A stretch of DNA of 64,000 bases from Prorocentrum cordatum (GCA_963575745.1 CAUYUJ010016142.1:67001-131000), one strand, 5' to 3'. Counted from the first letter of the stretch, positions 32,930-42,640 are shown. The notes: a model not told the origin generated them from the letters alone. Numbers and translations are program-made.

Positions 32930-33310
32930 CCAGCATGCGCTCTCGCTCCCCGCGACGGCGCACCCCTCACACGCTTCATGGCCCCATCAGAGCTCCGCTA
33001 AAATTCCCAGCGGCGCAGCCCGCGCGCGCTCCCGCAAGGAACTTCGGCGAACCCCTCGCAAGTTTCGTGGCCCCATAGATGCTCCGCCCAAGGCCCCGGC
33101 GGCGCAGCCAGCATGCGCCCCCGCCGCAAATTTCAGCACACACACACCGCGCGTTTCGCGAAGGTTCAAGTGGCGCAGCCAGCATGCGTCCGCGCTAATT
33201 TCGGCGCACCCCTCCCGCGCTTCGCCCCATAAAAGCATAGGCGGAAGTCCAAGTGGCGCAGCCCGCGCGCGCCCCCGCGACTCATTTCAGCGCACCCCTC
33301 AACCGCAACA
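32930..33310 (+). repeat. Diverged relative of the 78-bp minisatellite
   Basis: The phrases GTGGCGCAGCCAGCATGCG, GGCGCACCCCTC, CGCTTCATGGCCCCATCAGA and GCTCCGC recur about five times with 60-100 bp spacing. They align with the GCATGCGTCAGCC, CGTGGCCCCATAGGGAGCTC layout of the 16.2-17.1 kb array. Confidence 0.65.
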
Positions 33311-33532
33311 AAGAGCACTGGCAGCAAGAAAACTTTTACTCTCCCTGCAAGCGGATCCTGGGGGCCGCCGCGGTCGGCGGTCGTCGTCGGCGGGCGAAAA
33401 CCACGCAGCGCGGAGCCCGGCAGCGAACTCATGTCGCATTCGGGGCCTAGGGGCGGCATTGCGTCGCAATCGATGCCCCAGACCTGGGCCCTCTGCAGAT
33501 GAGCGCGGCATTGCGTCGCAATGAATGCGCGC
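33311..33532. other. Spacer with duplicated GGCATTGCGTCGCAAT
   Basis: GCGGCATTGCGTCGCAAT occurs at about 33452 and 33512, within a 60-bp direct duplication just 3' of the hATC exon. It could mark the 3' boundary of the hAT element, but no matching inverted end was found. Confidence 0.4.
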
Positions 33533-33740
33533 CTACAGCGGCAGAGGGCCGAGGGGCCAGCACCCCGTGACCCCCGAGTTTTCCCTGGCCACCACTGTAT
33601 CGCAAACGGTGGAGGGATCGAGGTTCTGCCTCGTGTAGTCGAGGAGGAACCTGCAGGTGCTCCACAAGCGCTCCACGCGGCGGTTCGCCCCGGGGATGGC
33701 CAGGAACTTGCGCGCGACGGGGCCGAGCACCATCGCCCGC
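33533..33740 (-). CDS. hAT transposase C-terminal (hATC) exon
   Basis: The minus frame reads VLGPVARKFLAIPGANRRVERLWSTCRF and LDYTRQNLDP. This matches the hATC dimerisation domain: PxLxxxARxxLxIP, a Glu-Arg then aromatic-Ser motif (usual form ERxFS; here VERLWS, Glu codon about 33671-33673), and RxxLxP. It lacks the rest of a transposase, and the large hAT ORF upstream on the same strand ends without hATC. The two therefore most likely belong to one gene separated by an intron of about 600 bp. Splice sites are not resolved; the exon start near 33740 is approximate. Confidence 0.75.
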
Positions 33741-33832
33741 GGGGAAAAAGCTTACACCGTCTTGTAAGAGGGTACGAGGTTCCTTGCTTAATAACCTCCC
33801 AGTGGTTTGCTCCTACCTGAACGCTTAAGGCT

Positions 33833-33950
33833 TAGGGCTTGGGGCATAAGGCATGGGGCTGAGGGCTTGGGGCTTCAGGGTTGGGGCTTAAGGCAAAGGG
33901 CTTCAGGCTAAGGGCGTACTTAGGGCTGAGGGCTGGCGGGGTTACATAAG
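33833..33950 (+). repeat. Degenerate TTAGGGC array
   Basis: About 118 bp of GGCTTAGGGCTTGGGGCATAAGG-like words in the hAT intron. It resembles but does not match tandem TTTAGGG telomere units. Confidence 0.65.
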
Positions 33951-33954
33951 GGCT

Positions 33955-34285
33955 ACCAGGTGCCCCGAAAGCGATTTTTCGTGGCCCGAAAAATTGTTCT
34001 GGGCCCCCCGCAACCGTCAATGCCCGGACTACCCTCGAGCGGGCTCCGAATCCTGAGCACGCCCAAAAACGATTTTTCGAGGCCTGAAAAATTGTTTTGG
34101 GCACCCCCCCAACCGTCAATGCCCAGACTACCCTCGAGCGGACCCCGATTCCTGATCACGCCCGAAAGCGATTTTTCGCGGCCCGAAAAATTGTTTTGGG
34201 CACCGCAACCGTCAATGCCCAGACTACCCTCGAGCGGGCCCCGAATCCTGAGCCCGCCGGAAACGATTTGTCGAGCTCCAAGAAA
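33955..34285 (-). repeat. Core-repeat array inside the hAT intron
   Basis: Four units of about 97-101 bp have cores near 33970, 34071, 34168 and 34262 (CGATTTTTCGAGGCCTGAAAAATTG type). Each is followed by GCAACCGTCAATGCCCAGAC and TACCCTCGAGCGG. They separate the main hAT ORF from its hATC exon and belong to the repeat family spread over 34-42.7 kb. Confidence 0.85.
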
Positions 34286-34289
34286 TCGC

Positions 34290-36764
34290 TTTCCCAAGGC
34301 CGTTGTCGCGGGGAAGCGCGAGGCAACCCTGGACTTTATGTTCCGAGGTCGCTCCAGAAATTGCCCGCCCGACGGCCTCGGCCTTCGCGGCCCGCCCCGG
34401 CTTCCCCGACTCCTCGAAATGCTCGAAGGGGCAGCTCTCCAAGGGGGGCATCGCGGTGTCCTCGCTGAAGTAAACCTCCAACGTGCTCGAGATCAGGTCG
34501 TCGTCAGTCCCAGGTCTGTCGCACGGCTCGCCCTGCGACCTTTTCAAGCGCTTGGGCGCGCGATCTGCGGCGGGAGACCGCGTGGCGGGCGCGGGGGCGG
34601 CCGCCGCTGGCTGGGCGGGCGGCGCCGGCTGGGCTAGCTGCTGACTCGCCTGCAGCATGCTCTTCGCATGATCCTTCGCGATGCGGACGACCTCGGCGCG
34701 CTGCTCGCCAGACAAGGGGATGCCTCGCAGGCGTATGCGCGGGTCCACGGCGCTAGCGAGCAGAAGCGTTTCTGCGGAGGACTGCAGACGGTGCTGATTC
34801 GCCATCAGATCTTCCAGCACGGCAGCCCGCAGGGCCAGCGCCTGGGGCCGCAGGGCCGCGCCAGCGATGGTAGCGCACTTGCGGAACTCCCCGCGAATGG
34901 GTACCTCGCACGGCGCGCCGGGCTGGAGGTCCTGCTCGACCGTGACCATGAGAGGCGCGACCTCGCTGGCGAGAGCCCGATGCGCCTGCATGAGGTCCGT
35001 GGCGTCGGAAACCGGGCGCAGGACGCCAATGACTTGGCGCGCGAGATCATACTGCGCCTCCGACAAGCGGGCGCGAACCGGGAGACGCGTGTTCTCGTTG
35101 TCGCATGCGACGATCGCTACCTCGAGAGCGCAGATGCCTTCCAGCATCGCCACCGTAGACGTCCCCGCAGAGGAATTGTCCAGGACAAGCTGGCGCGGAG
35201 GGCAGCCGATGCGCTGGGTGACCCTGGCGAGCTCAATCGCGCAGTTCTCGCGCCAGCGGAAGTGCTTCGCGAGGGCCCGCGCCGTCTCGCACAGGTTGCA
35301 CACGGCCGGCACGGACCTCTCGTGGGCCTGGTGGACCTCGTTCCCCGCGACCACGCGCTTCACCGGGAACAGGAGATGACGCGGGGTCAGATTGTAGATG
35401 TGACACATGCACCTGAGCTGCTGCACGTCCAAGCACCTGGAGATATTTATGGCATTCCCGGCGTTGTCGCTCTCCACCGCCCAGAAGAGGTCCTCCACCT
35501 TGATGCCCCACTGCTCCTTGCAGCTCCAAATCATCCTCTGCGCCTGGTTAGCGGCCGTGTGCTCTGTGCCCAGGACGTCGCAGTGCAAGAGCAAGGAAAC
35601 GCGCTTGAAACCAGTCGTGACGCCGTGGAGGATCAAGCCAAAGTATGACTGCTTATTCGGAGCGGGCCACATGTCAACTTCCGCAACTGCCTTATTCCCT
35701 CCAGCCAGGATGCCCGCCAAGATGTTTCGGACGCGCGAAGCCACTTCCTCTCGGAAACACTTCGCGTGCCGCGTCACCGTCTGCCTGGAGGGCAACTGCA
35801 CGCGGGGCATCAGCATCTGCAGGACCGCTTTGGCGCCAGGGGCTTCGAACACTCTGAACGGCCTCAGGTCGATGACGCAAAATGCGATGCTGAGAGCGCG
35901 ACCTATCTGCGTCTGCACATCCGGCGGATACGGAGCCTCCGAACGCTTGGCCGCGTGGAAGGCCAAGTGCGGGTGAACCCGTCTCAAATGCTCCAGAATG
36001 TTCGAAGTGCTACCAGCAGCGCAATCCCGGCAACCGCCCTACTGCCATTTATCTTGGCTGACGGGATTGCCATCCTCGCCAAGTGGGCAGCAGATTATAC
36101 AGAACACTTTCTTGGGCTGCGAACGCAGAAGATACGCATGCTTCCATACGTCGGCCCTGCCTTTCTTGGGCACGTACGTGTCCACGCCCCCCCCAGCCGC
36201 CCGCTTCTCGTCGGCGTTCAGGAGCGCCGCCTCTGCTCGGAGCAATTCTCGGCATTGGCCAGGGTCTTCTCTACGGAGGCGCTTGATGACGAGAGCATCT
36301 TGGGCAGCTCCTGGAAGGCGACAGATGAACTGAGCGATCTCGTCCGGTGCCGCCTCAGCGTCCTGCGACGACGGCTGCGACGAGGGCGCCGATGGCGCTT
36401 CGTCCGGTTCGCCAGCGCCCTCGCCAATGATGAAATCTGCCATATCCGCATCGATGTCCTGCGCGGGTGGGGGAGCTTCTGCCGCCGGAGCTGCATCATG
36501 TGCTGGTGCTAGCTGGACATCGCCCGGTGGCGCGCCGACTGGCAGCGCCGCCGCCGCTGCTTGCGGTGGCGCGCCGACTGGCAGGGCCGCCACCGGTGGC
36601 GCGCCGAGTGGCAGGGCCGCCACCGCTGCAGGTGCTGGGCCCGCAGTCCGGTCGTGCTCTCGCAAACGCTCGGCCATAATGGCCTTGGTGCCCTCTGCGG
36701 ATATGCCTCGACGATTGCACTCTGCCACAAGAGTTGGCCGATTCATCGCGCTGTATCGCGTCAT
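34290..36764 (-). CDS. hAT-family transposase, SAP + BED + catalytic core (one internal stop)
   Basis: ATG at 36764 opens an SAP-like helix pair (TLVAECNRRGISAEGTKAIM), a Pro/Ala linker, then a BED zinc finger. The finger runs DVWKHAYLL, CIICC, an amber stop at 36041-36039, then GGCRDCAAGSTSNILEHLRRVH in the same frame. The catalytic core has EVDMWPAPN (first Asp, codon 35675-35673), HTAANQAQRM, ESDNAGNA (second Asp, 35468-35466), LRCMCHIYNLTPRHLL, ATDLMQAHRALASEV and LLASAVDPRIR. A Pro/Ala-rich stretch with a basic RAPKRLKRS patch (possible nuclear signal) precedes EVYFSED. hATC is missing here and found at 33.53-33.74 kb. The frame is otherwise open for about 820 codons, so damage is slight. 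It would bind DNA through BED/SAP and cut and rejoin element ends; whether it is active, recoded or domesticated is unknown. Confidence 0.8.
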
Positions 36765-36779
36765 AGAGCAGTGTTACCA

Positions 36780-37385
36780 GCCCGAAATCCCGGGGGCTCG
36801 AAAACACTTGCGAAAGAGTATCTTTATGATGCATGGGCCAGACAACCAGTGGGTCGTCCCAGGACTTCTTGAACCATAAAGGCTTCGGAGGAGAGGAGGG
36901 GGAGGAGACTGAAACAGGGCCTCTCGGAGCCTGCGGGGCGCCTCCACAGCCCCCGGACGCTGAAAAAACACGCCCCTTATCCTGGCCCGACAACGGCCCC
37001 CAGAAGCCGGTCCTTAATTCGGGGGTGAGCGGAGGGCGGACCAAGGGACTGCCAGAGGGGTCTGACACGCCCCCCGCGCCAGGGCACAGCCCTGGCGCGG
37101 GGCAGGCACCGCCCAGGGCGGCCCTCGACGTGCCAGATGCCCCCCCAACAGCCCCTTGCACGCGCCCCCTGCACACCCCCTCACTCCACGCCCCTCTCTG
37201 GACACACGCTCTCCACGCAGCACGGCAGCCCCGTGGGGTTCAAAGGTCGCGACGGCAGCACCCAGGGAGGGATGTCGTTCCGCGCCGCCGAGGCGGCGCG
37301 GCGACGCCACACGGCAGGCCGCAGCAAAACAACATCCTTCCCTGAATGCAGCCGCCGCGACCTTTGGACCCCGTAAGGTCAGCGC
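36780..37385. other. Spacer upstream of hAT gene with core repeats and a possible exon
   Basis: Core-repeat material occurs at about 36795-36820 and 36935-36980. A minus-strand stretch at about 36835-36893 reads WFKKSWDDPLVVWPMHHKDT, with composition unlike its neighbours and a GTGTTTTCG...TACAG segment just 3' of it. It could be a small exon but no family is recognised. Confidence 0.35.
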
Positions 37386-37655
37386 GTCCGAGCCTGTTGG
37401 AGCCTCCGGGGCGCCTCCAGAGCCCCCGGACGCCGACGCAGCATTTTTCGAGGCCTGAAAAATTATTTTTCTCGCCCCATGGCCGCCCGGGGCCTCCGGG
37501 GCGCCTCTGGGGTCCCCGGGCGCCGAAAAAATATTTCTCGAGGCGTCCAAAATTGTTTTCTCGCCTCCAAAGCCGTTTGGACCTCCGGGGCGCCTCCGGA
37601 GCCCCCGGGCGCAGAAAAAACATTTTTCGAGGCCTGAAAAATTGCTCTTTGCTGC
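37386..37655. repeat. Core-repeat array, three units
   Basis: CATTTTTCGAGGCCTGAAAAATTA at about 37442 and two more cores at about 37531 and 37622, about 90 bp apart. They are separated by GGGGCGCCTCCGGAGCCCCC GC-boxes. Confidence 0.85.
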
Positions 37656-37675
37656 AAGCTTTGTTCCCACCCCGA

Positions 37676-37885
37676 TTGCGAGGCGTCACGGCCGCCGCCC
37701 AGCGAGCGATCGAGGCGTCACGGCCGCCACCCAGCGAGCGACCGATCGAGGCGTCACGGCCGCCACCCAGCGAGCGATCGAGGCGTCACGGCCGCCACCC
37801 AGCGAGCGACCGATCGAGGCGTCACGGCCGCCACCGAGCGAGCGATCGAGGCGTCACGGCCGCCGCCCAGCGAGCGAGCGAAAGT
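37676..37885 (+). repeat. 32/36-bp tandem repeat, ~7 units
   Basis: GAGGCGTCACGGCCGCCACC followed by CAGCGAGCGATC, alternating with versions carrying an extra CGAC. Units are almost identical, implying recent expansion. Confidence 0.9.
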
Positions 37886-37917
37886 TCCGCTGACCCACGA
37901 AATTCTCTGAGCGCCTC

Positions 37918-38000
37918 CCCCTCCTCCTCCTCCTCCTCCTCCTCCTCCTCCTCCTCCTCCTCCTCCTCCTCCTCCTCCTCCTCCTCCTCCTCCTCTTCTT
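37918..38000 (+). repeat. TCC microsatellite
   Basis: A nearly pure (CTC)n run of about 80 bp. Confidence 0.9.
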
Positions 38001-38270
38001 CCTACGGACCAAATTTTTCAATGGGATTTCTAGGTGCTGCCCAAGAAAGGCCCGGAGGGGAGCGGAGCCCCAGGGGCCCCTCCCCGGACCACTCCCGGGA
38101 CCCCGCGACCCAACGAGGGACCGGGGAGAGCCAGGGGCAGGGGAGGCATCTTAGAAGGCCTGGAGGAGGGGACATAGGAACAGGAGCGGGCTGCGATCTT
38201 TTTCGCAGCGACGCCAGGAGGCGCGCCAACAACGCAGCGCGCCCGTCCAGCGCCCTCGCGCTCTGGGGGG
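38001..38270. other. GC-rich spacer
   Basis: No recognised gene or repeat on either strand. Confidence 0.4.
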
Positions 38271-38274
38271 GGCC

Positions 38275-38510
38275 CAGACCCCCCGGGCGCCGAGAAAGCA
38301 TTTTCCGAAGCCCCAAAAATTGTTTTCGCGTGCCCCCGCTGCCTCTCGGAGCCTCCGCGGCCCCCGGTGCCCCCGGACGCCGAAAAAAAAAACGAGGCCC
38401 GAAAAATTGTTTTTGGGCGCCCCCGGGGCCTACTGGAGCCTCCGAGGCGCCTCCGGCGCCCCCGGGCGCCGAAAAACATTTGTCGATGCCTTTTTTTATT
38501 GTTTTTGTTG
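38275..38510. repeat. Core-repeat array, three units
   Basis: Cores near 38301 (CATTTTCCGAAGCCCCAAAAATTG), 38393 and 38480, spaced about 90 bp, with the GCGCCTCCGG(A/C)GCCCCCGGGCGCC box between. The last unit runs to the 3' edge of the H3-like ORF region. Confidence 0.8.
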
Positions 38511-38573
38511 CGCCCGCCGGGGCCCTTCGGGGCCTCCGGACCCCCCCCGGAGGCCTTTTCGCCGGCGTGCCTA

Positions 38574-39517
38574 TCAGCCGAGCGGCGCAGCCTCGCCCTC
38601 CTCGCCGGCGGGGGCAGCCCGCGCCGCGGGGGCGCCGGCCTCCTCCTCCATGCCCAGGGGAACGCCCAGGTCTGCTGATGCAGCCGCCCCCGCTGCTGAG
38701 GTCGCCGGCTGTTGCTGATGCGATAGGCTCCGCTTCATCGAAAAATTGGCACGGAAGATCATGACCCTGCAGATGCCGTGGAGCAAAGGGCGCTCGAGGA
38801 TGTCTGGGAGCTTCCGATTTTGGAGCACCCACCCCATGATCTCTGGGCCCCACACCCCGTCCTGGGTCGGAGCGGGAGGAATGGACCCGGAGGCCCCCCC
38901 CGAATCGAGCCACTCGGTGATATCAGCGAAGGAGTCCATTTGCTCAGTCTCGCTCATGTCGTTCCATAGAGGAAGCAGTGCGCCAGCGACGTCGAGCTTG
39001 TGCTGCGGCAATTTATAATACAGGATGTCGGCCACCTTGCCTTGGACATCGTTGGCGTCGCATGCGAAGGCGAGCCGCTTGGCCGCGTTCAGCTGCTCGG
39101 CCTCATCCACGCCGAGGACCTCTCCGACAAGGCGGGCGATGCCCTCCGGGTCGAGGAGGGCGCTCGCCACGTCGGCGGCCATAGCCGGATCCAGTGGCGG
39201 CGCGGGCCGCCCACCGCTGCCAGAGCCACCGCGTTCGATGTTCAGCATCCTCATCGCCAGGTGCAAGTCGTTCGGCATCAAAGTCACGCGCTTCGCATGG
39301 ATCGTCATGAAATAGGACTCCTGGAACAAATGGGTGAGAAACGATTCCCCCACAGTGTGCAGCACCTTCATCGCTTCCGAGCTGAACTTGATTTTCTCGT
39401 CCGACAAATCAGTCACGAGCTCCTGGACCACCCGGCACACGGCTTTCTTCGGAACGAGCAAGTGAGTAGTCCGCCAATACGCTTGCAGCGCTCGGGTCAC
39501 GACGGGCCATTGTTCGC
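38574..39517 (-). CDS. Histone H3-fold protein with C-terminal extension
   Basis: From about 39513 the minus strand encodes PVVTRALQAYWRTTHLLVPK, KAVCRVVQELVTDL, KIKFSSEAMKVL, FLTHLFQESY and IHAKRVTLMPNDLHLAMRML. This aligns without gaps with the H3 histone fold: alphaN, alpha1, a loop 1 of canonical length, alpha2 with the HAKRVTxMPxDxxLA signature, and alpha3. After alpha3 (ERGG, about 39232) come roughly 220 residues with no recognised domain (DPEGIARLVGEVLGVD, ILYYKLPQHKLDV, GVWGPEIMGWVLQN), ending at 38574. Canonical H3 stops right after alpha3. The N-terminal tail is split from the fold by a core-repeat unit. A nucleosomal, centromeric or other role cannot be told. Dinoflagellates keep H3 variant genes although bulk chromatin is not nucleosomal. 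Start and exon limits are uncertain. Confidence 0.75.
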
Positions 39518-39650
39518 TTCTCGAAAATCTGTTTTCGGCGTCCGGAGGCGCCCCGGGAGCTCCTGGGGCGCCTTGGAGGCGCCAGCAAGTATCGGGGGAG
39601 CGAAAAACAAATTTCGAGGCCTCGAAAATACTTTTCCGCCATAATTGCGG
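39518..39650 (-). repeat. Core-repeat unit interrupting the H3-like gene
   Basis: AAGTATTTTCGAGGCCTCGAAATTTG, then GGCGCCTCCAAGGCGCCCCAGGAG and GACGCCGAAAACAGATTTTCG (minus orientation). It lies exactly between an upstream basic segment and the H3 alphaN helix. It happens to be open in the same frame. Candidate boundaries are a GT near 39648 and an AG near 39521, so it is probably an intron; splicing is not proven. Confidence 0.6.
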
Positions 39651-39654
39651 CGGA

Positions 39655-40480
39655 ATCGCGCGACAGCGCAACGGGCTAGCCCGCAGCTTCCTCACCTCGG
39701 CCTCAGCTCGCTTGTGGCACCGCCTCCTGGGAGCGGGGGCGCGCCGCCCGGCTGCTCCAGCCCCGGGGCTGACTCCGCGCGCCCGGCCGCCCTTCGAGCC
39801 CAGCAAGTGCACGGGAAAGCTGCCCGGCTGCTCCGGCTGCCCGGCTGCTCCGGCTGCTGGCTGCCCGGCTGCTCTCGCCGCCTGCCTGCCCCTGCCACAC
39901 GCCGACCGCGACGCCACCGAGATGCCAGACTCCTTCTTGCCGCCTGTCAACGGCATGTCGTCGTCCGACTCTGACTTTACCAAGATCACCTCGTTCAGCT
40001 GCAGCTGGCGGACGATTGCGAATCTGCGATCCATCTCCGCGGCATTGGCCTGCTCCGCGGCCCCGGCCTGCCCTGCGGCGTCGGCGCGGTCGGGCGGGCC
40101 GCCGCCGGCGGACGATGCCGCATCGCCGCTGCCGCGCTCCCTCTTTATTCTCGGAGCAGGCGTTGGCGTCGGAGGCTGCTCCGGCGGCGCTGCGGCTGCT
40201 CTGGCGCCGCGCGGTGTTCCGCCGCTGCCGGGCCGCCCGCCCCTCGGCGCAGGCGGCGCGTCAGCGCGAGCCGATCGCATGGGCCAGAGCCTGGGCCTGA
40301 GCCCGCGCGCAGGCCCCTCGGCGCCCGCCCGATGCTCGGCACTGTCAGCGCGAGCCGCGCGCTTGCGCGTCCGCGCGCCGCCCCCCCCTGCGGCTGCAAC
40401 GGCCGCCGCCGCGCAGGCGAGGCCGACGCCAGTGGGGGCGGCCAGCCCCTGGGCAGGGGATTCCTCGCGCACGGAGGGAC
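39655..40480 (-). CDS. Possible N-terminal exon(s) of the H3-like protein
   Basis: The same minus frame continues upstream with an Ala/Pro/Gly/Arg-rich region. It contains ARTRKRAAR (reminiscent of an H3 tail start, which may be chance), PAPRIKRERGSGD, FAIVRQLQLNEVILVKSESDDDMPL and a basic RRRCHKRAEAEVRKLRASP immediately before the repeat. The middle segment with FAIVRQLQLNEV looks like real coding sequence. Attachment to the histone fold is inferred from shared frame and strand only. No confident start codon. Confidence 0.4.
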
Positions 40481-40489
40481 GAGGGGGAG

Positions 40490-41110
40490 GAAGAAGTAAA
40501 AAACATGTTTTGAAACCCGAAAAATTGTTTTTGCTCGCCCCCGGGGCCTTCTGGAGCCCGGGGCGCCTTCGGAGCCCCCGGGCGCCGAAAAAACATTTTT
40601 CGAGGCCTGAAAAATCGTTTTCGCGCGCGGACCTGGACACTCGGTGCTTTTTGGAGCCTCCGGGGAGCCCCCGGAGCCCCCCCGGGCGCCAAAAAACACG
40701 CGGCCTTTAGCGCCCGGGGCGCCTCCGGAGCCCCCGGACGCCGAAAAAAGATGTTTCGAAGCCTGAAAAATTGATCTGTTTTCCGAGCCCCCTGCCTCTC
40801 TCTGGGGAGGTGCGTGGGCCAGGACACTCGAAGCTTTTTGGGGCCTCGGGGGCGGCTCCGGAGCCCCTGGGCGCCGAAAACGCATTTTTCGAGGTCTGAA
40901 AAATTGTTCTTCGCTCGCCCCCGGGGCCCGCTGGAGCCCGGGGCGCCTCCGGAGCCCCCAGACGCCGAAAAAGCATTTCTCGAAGCCTGGAAAATTGTTT
41001 TTTGCTCGCCCCCGGGGCCACTCGGAGCCCGGGGCGCCTCCGGAGCCCCAAGACGCCGGAAAAGCATCTTTCGGACCTGAAAAATGTTTTTCGCTTGCCG
41101 AGGTCAATTT
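40490..41110. repeat. Core-repeat array, six units
   Basis: Cores near 40504, 40593, 40750, 40885, 40975 and 41068 in units of about 90-158 bp. Two longer units (here and at about 41173) carry the extra phrase GAGCCCCCTGCCTCTCTCTG. Confidence 0.85.
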
Positions 41111-41114
41111 TTTC

Positions 41115-41164
<50 letters not shown>
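41115..41164. repeat. (AT)n microsatellite
   Basis: About 24 AT dinucleotides inserted between two core-repeat units. Confidence 0.95.
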
Positions 41165-41165
<1 letters not shown>

Positions 41166-41169
41166 TGTG

Positions 41170-41500
41170 TGTGTTTTCCGAGCCCCCTGCCTCTCTCTGG
41201 GGAGGTACGTGGGCCTGGGCACTCGGGGCTTTTCGGCGCCTCCGGGGCGGCTCCGGAGCTCCCAGACGCCGAAAACGCATTTTTCGAGGCCTGAAAAATT
41301 GTTTTCGCTCGCCCCCGTGGCCTGTTGGAGCCTCCGGGGCGCCTGCGGAGCCCCCGGGCGCCAAAAATGCATTTTTCGAAGCCGGAAAAATTGTTTTTGC
41401 TCGCCCCCGGGGCCTCTTGGAGCCTCCGGGGCGCTTCCGGAGCCCCCGGGCGCCGAAAAAGTATTTTTCGAAGCCTCAAAAATTGTTTCTGCCCGCCCCA
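41170..41500. repeat. Core-repeat array, three units
   Basis: Cores near 41279, 41372 and 41461, with GCCTCCGGGGCGCCTGCGGA-type boxes between them. Confidence 0.85.
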
Positions 41501-41507
41501 TGGTTTT

Positions 41508-41665
41508 GTTTGGAAGAGGAGGAGGAGGAGGAGGAGGAGAAGGAGGAGGGGGGGGAGGAGGAGGGGGAGGAGGAGGAGGAGGAGGAGGAGGAGGAGGAGC
41601 AAGACGAGGAAGAGGAGGAGGGGGAGGAGGAGGAAAAGGAGGAGGAGGAAGAGGAGGCATCGACA
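41508..41665 (+). repeat. GGA tract
   Basis: About 150 bp of (GAG)n/(GGA)n; overlapping poly-Glu and poly-Pro frames are artefacts. Confidence 0.9.
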
Positions 41666-41799
41666 CATCTCCACCGCGCCAAGCCAACGCCGCCCTAGGC
41701 CCTGGCATGATGCACATTGCATATGCCCCCATCGCCGAAGACAGGAAGACCTCTACGCCATCCTGGGGCCCGGGATGACGCTGGCCAGGCGCGGCGGTG

Positions 41800-42105
41800 C
41801 TGCGCAGATGGCCTCTGCGGATCCTCGGGCTCGTGGGCGTTGCCTTGGGTCAGCTCGGCGGGCGCCTCGGCGGTGTCGTCGTCCTGGAGCAGCTCCTCGG
41901 GCTCCCCAGTGTTGGCCTGCAGATGCTTGGCGGGCACCTCGGCGGCGTCGTCGCCCTGGAACAGGTCCTTGGGCTCGCCAGCGTTACATTGCAGCAACTC
42001 ACCGGTGGCGTCCACGCTGGCGGCGCGGGCGGTGTAGCAAGCGCTGGCGCCCGGGGGCGCGGCCGCGAGGATCGCGAGCAAGAGCGCGGGGGACATCCTG
42101 GGCAT
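41800..42105 (-). CDS. Possible secreted protein, first exon, 24-residue repeats
   Basis: ATG at 42105 opens MPRMSPALLLAILAAAPPGA, a typical signal peptide with likely cleavage near GASA-CYT. Three imperfect 24-residue (72-bp) repeats follow: LQCNAGEPKDLFQGDDAAEV, LQANTGEPEELLQDDDTAEA and TQGNAHEPED. The acidic, Gln-rich repeats do not match a family I recognise. The frame stays open to 41695, but the last part (WRRGLPVFGDGG) may be intronic. Such leader-then-repeat first exons fit an extracellular or surface protein. It shares strand with the H3-like and hAT genes and is flanked by core-repeat arrays. Confidence 0.55.
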
Positions 42106-42219
42106 CGGTCGGGCGCTCCCAAAAGCAGCGCGCTGGAAGCCGGGCTCTCGAGGGAAGCTCGGGCCAGACGGGCGGCGGAAGCGGCGGATGTCTGAATCTC
42201 GGCGGACTTCCAAACCCCC

Positions 42220-42640
42220 AGGGCCCGAAAATCAATTTCTCGAGCTCCGGAGCCCCCGGCAGCCGAAAAAACATTTTTCGGGGCCCGAAAAATTGTTTTT
42301 CTCTCCCCGGGTTTTCGGCGCCTCCAGGGAGCCTCCGGAGCCCCCCGGAACCGAAAAAACATTTTTCGATACCCAAAAAATTGTTTTCCTCTCCCCCGGG
42401 GCCTTCGGCGCCTCCAGGGAGCCTCCAGAGGCCCCGGAAGCCGAAAAACATTTTTCGGGGGCTGAAAAATTGTTTTTCTCTCCCCGGAGCCTTCGGCGCC
42501 TCCATGGAGCCTCCGGAACCCCCACGAGCCGAAAAACCATTTTTCGAAGCCAGAAAAAATGTTTTCTCTCCCCGCGGGGCCTTCGGCGCCTCCGGGGAGC
42601 CTCCGGAATTCCCGTGGAAGAAACGTTTTCGAAGCCTGGC
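42220..42640. repeat. Core-repeat array, five units
   Basis: Cores near 42230, 42272, 42362, 42450 and 42540 (CATTTTTCGGGGCCCGAAAAATTG type), with CTTCGGCGCCTCCAGGGAGC boxes between. This array lies just 5' of the secreted-protein exon. Confidence 0.85.

Noticed and set aside
34668-35648. 326-residue plus-strand ORF overlapping the hAT gene
   Set aside because: It is the complement of the hAT catalytic core, which has clear family motifs; the plus frame has none.
40145-41722. 525-residue minus ORF across core repeats
   Set aside because: It repeats FSGLEKCFFGARGLRRRPG-type strings encoded by the non-coding repeat, plus poly-Pro from the GGA tract.
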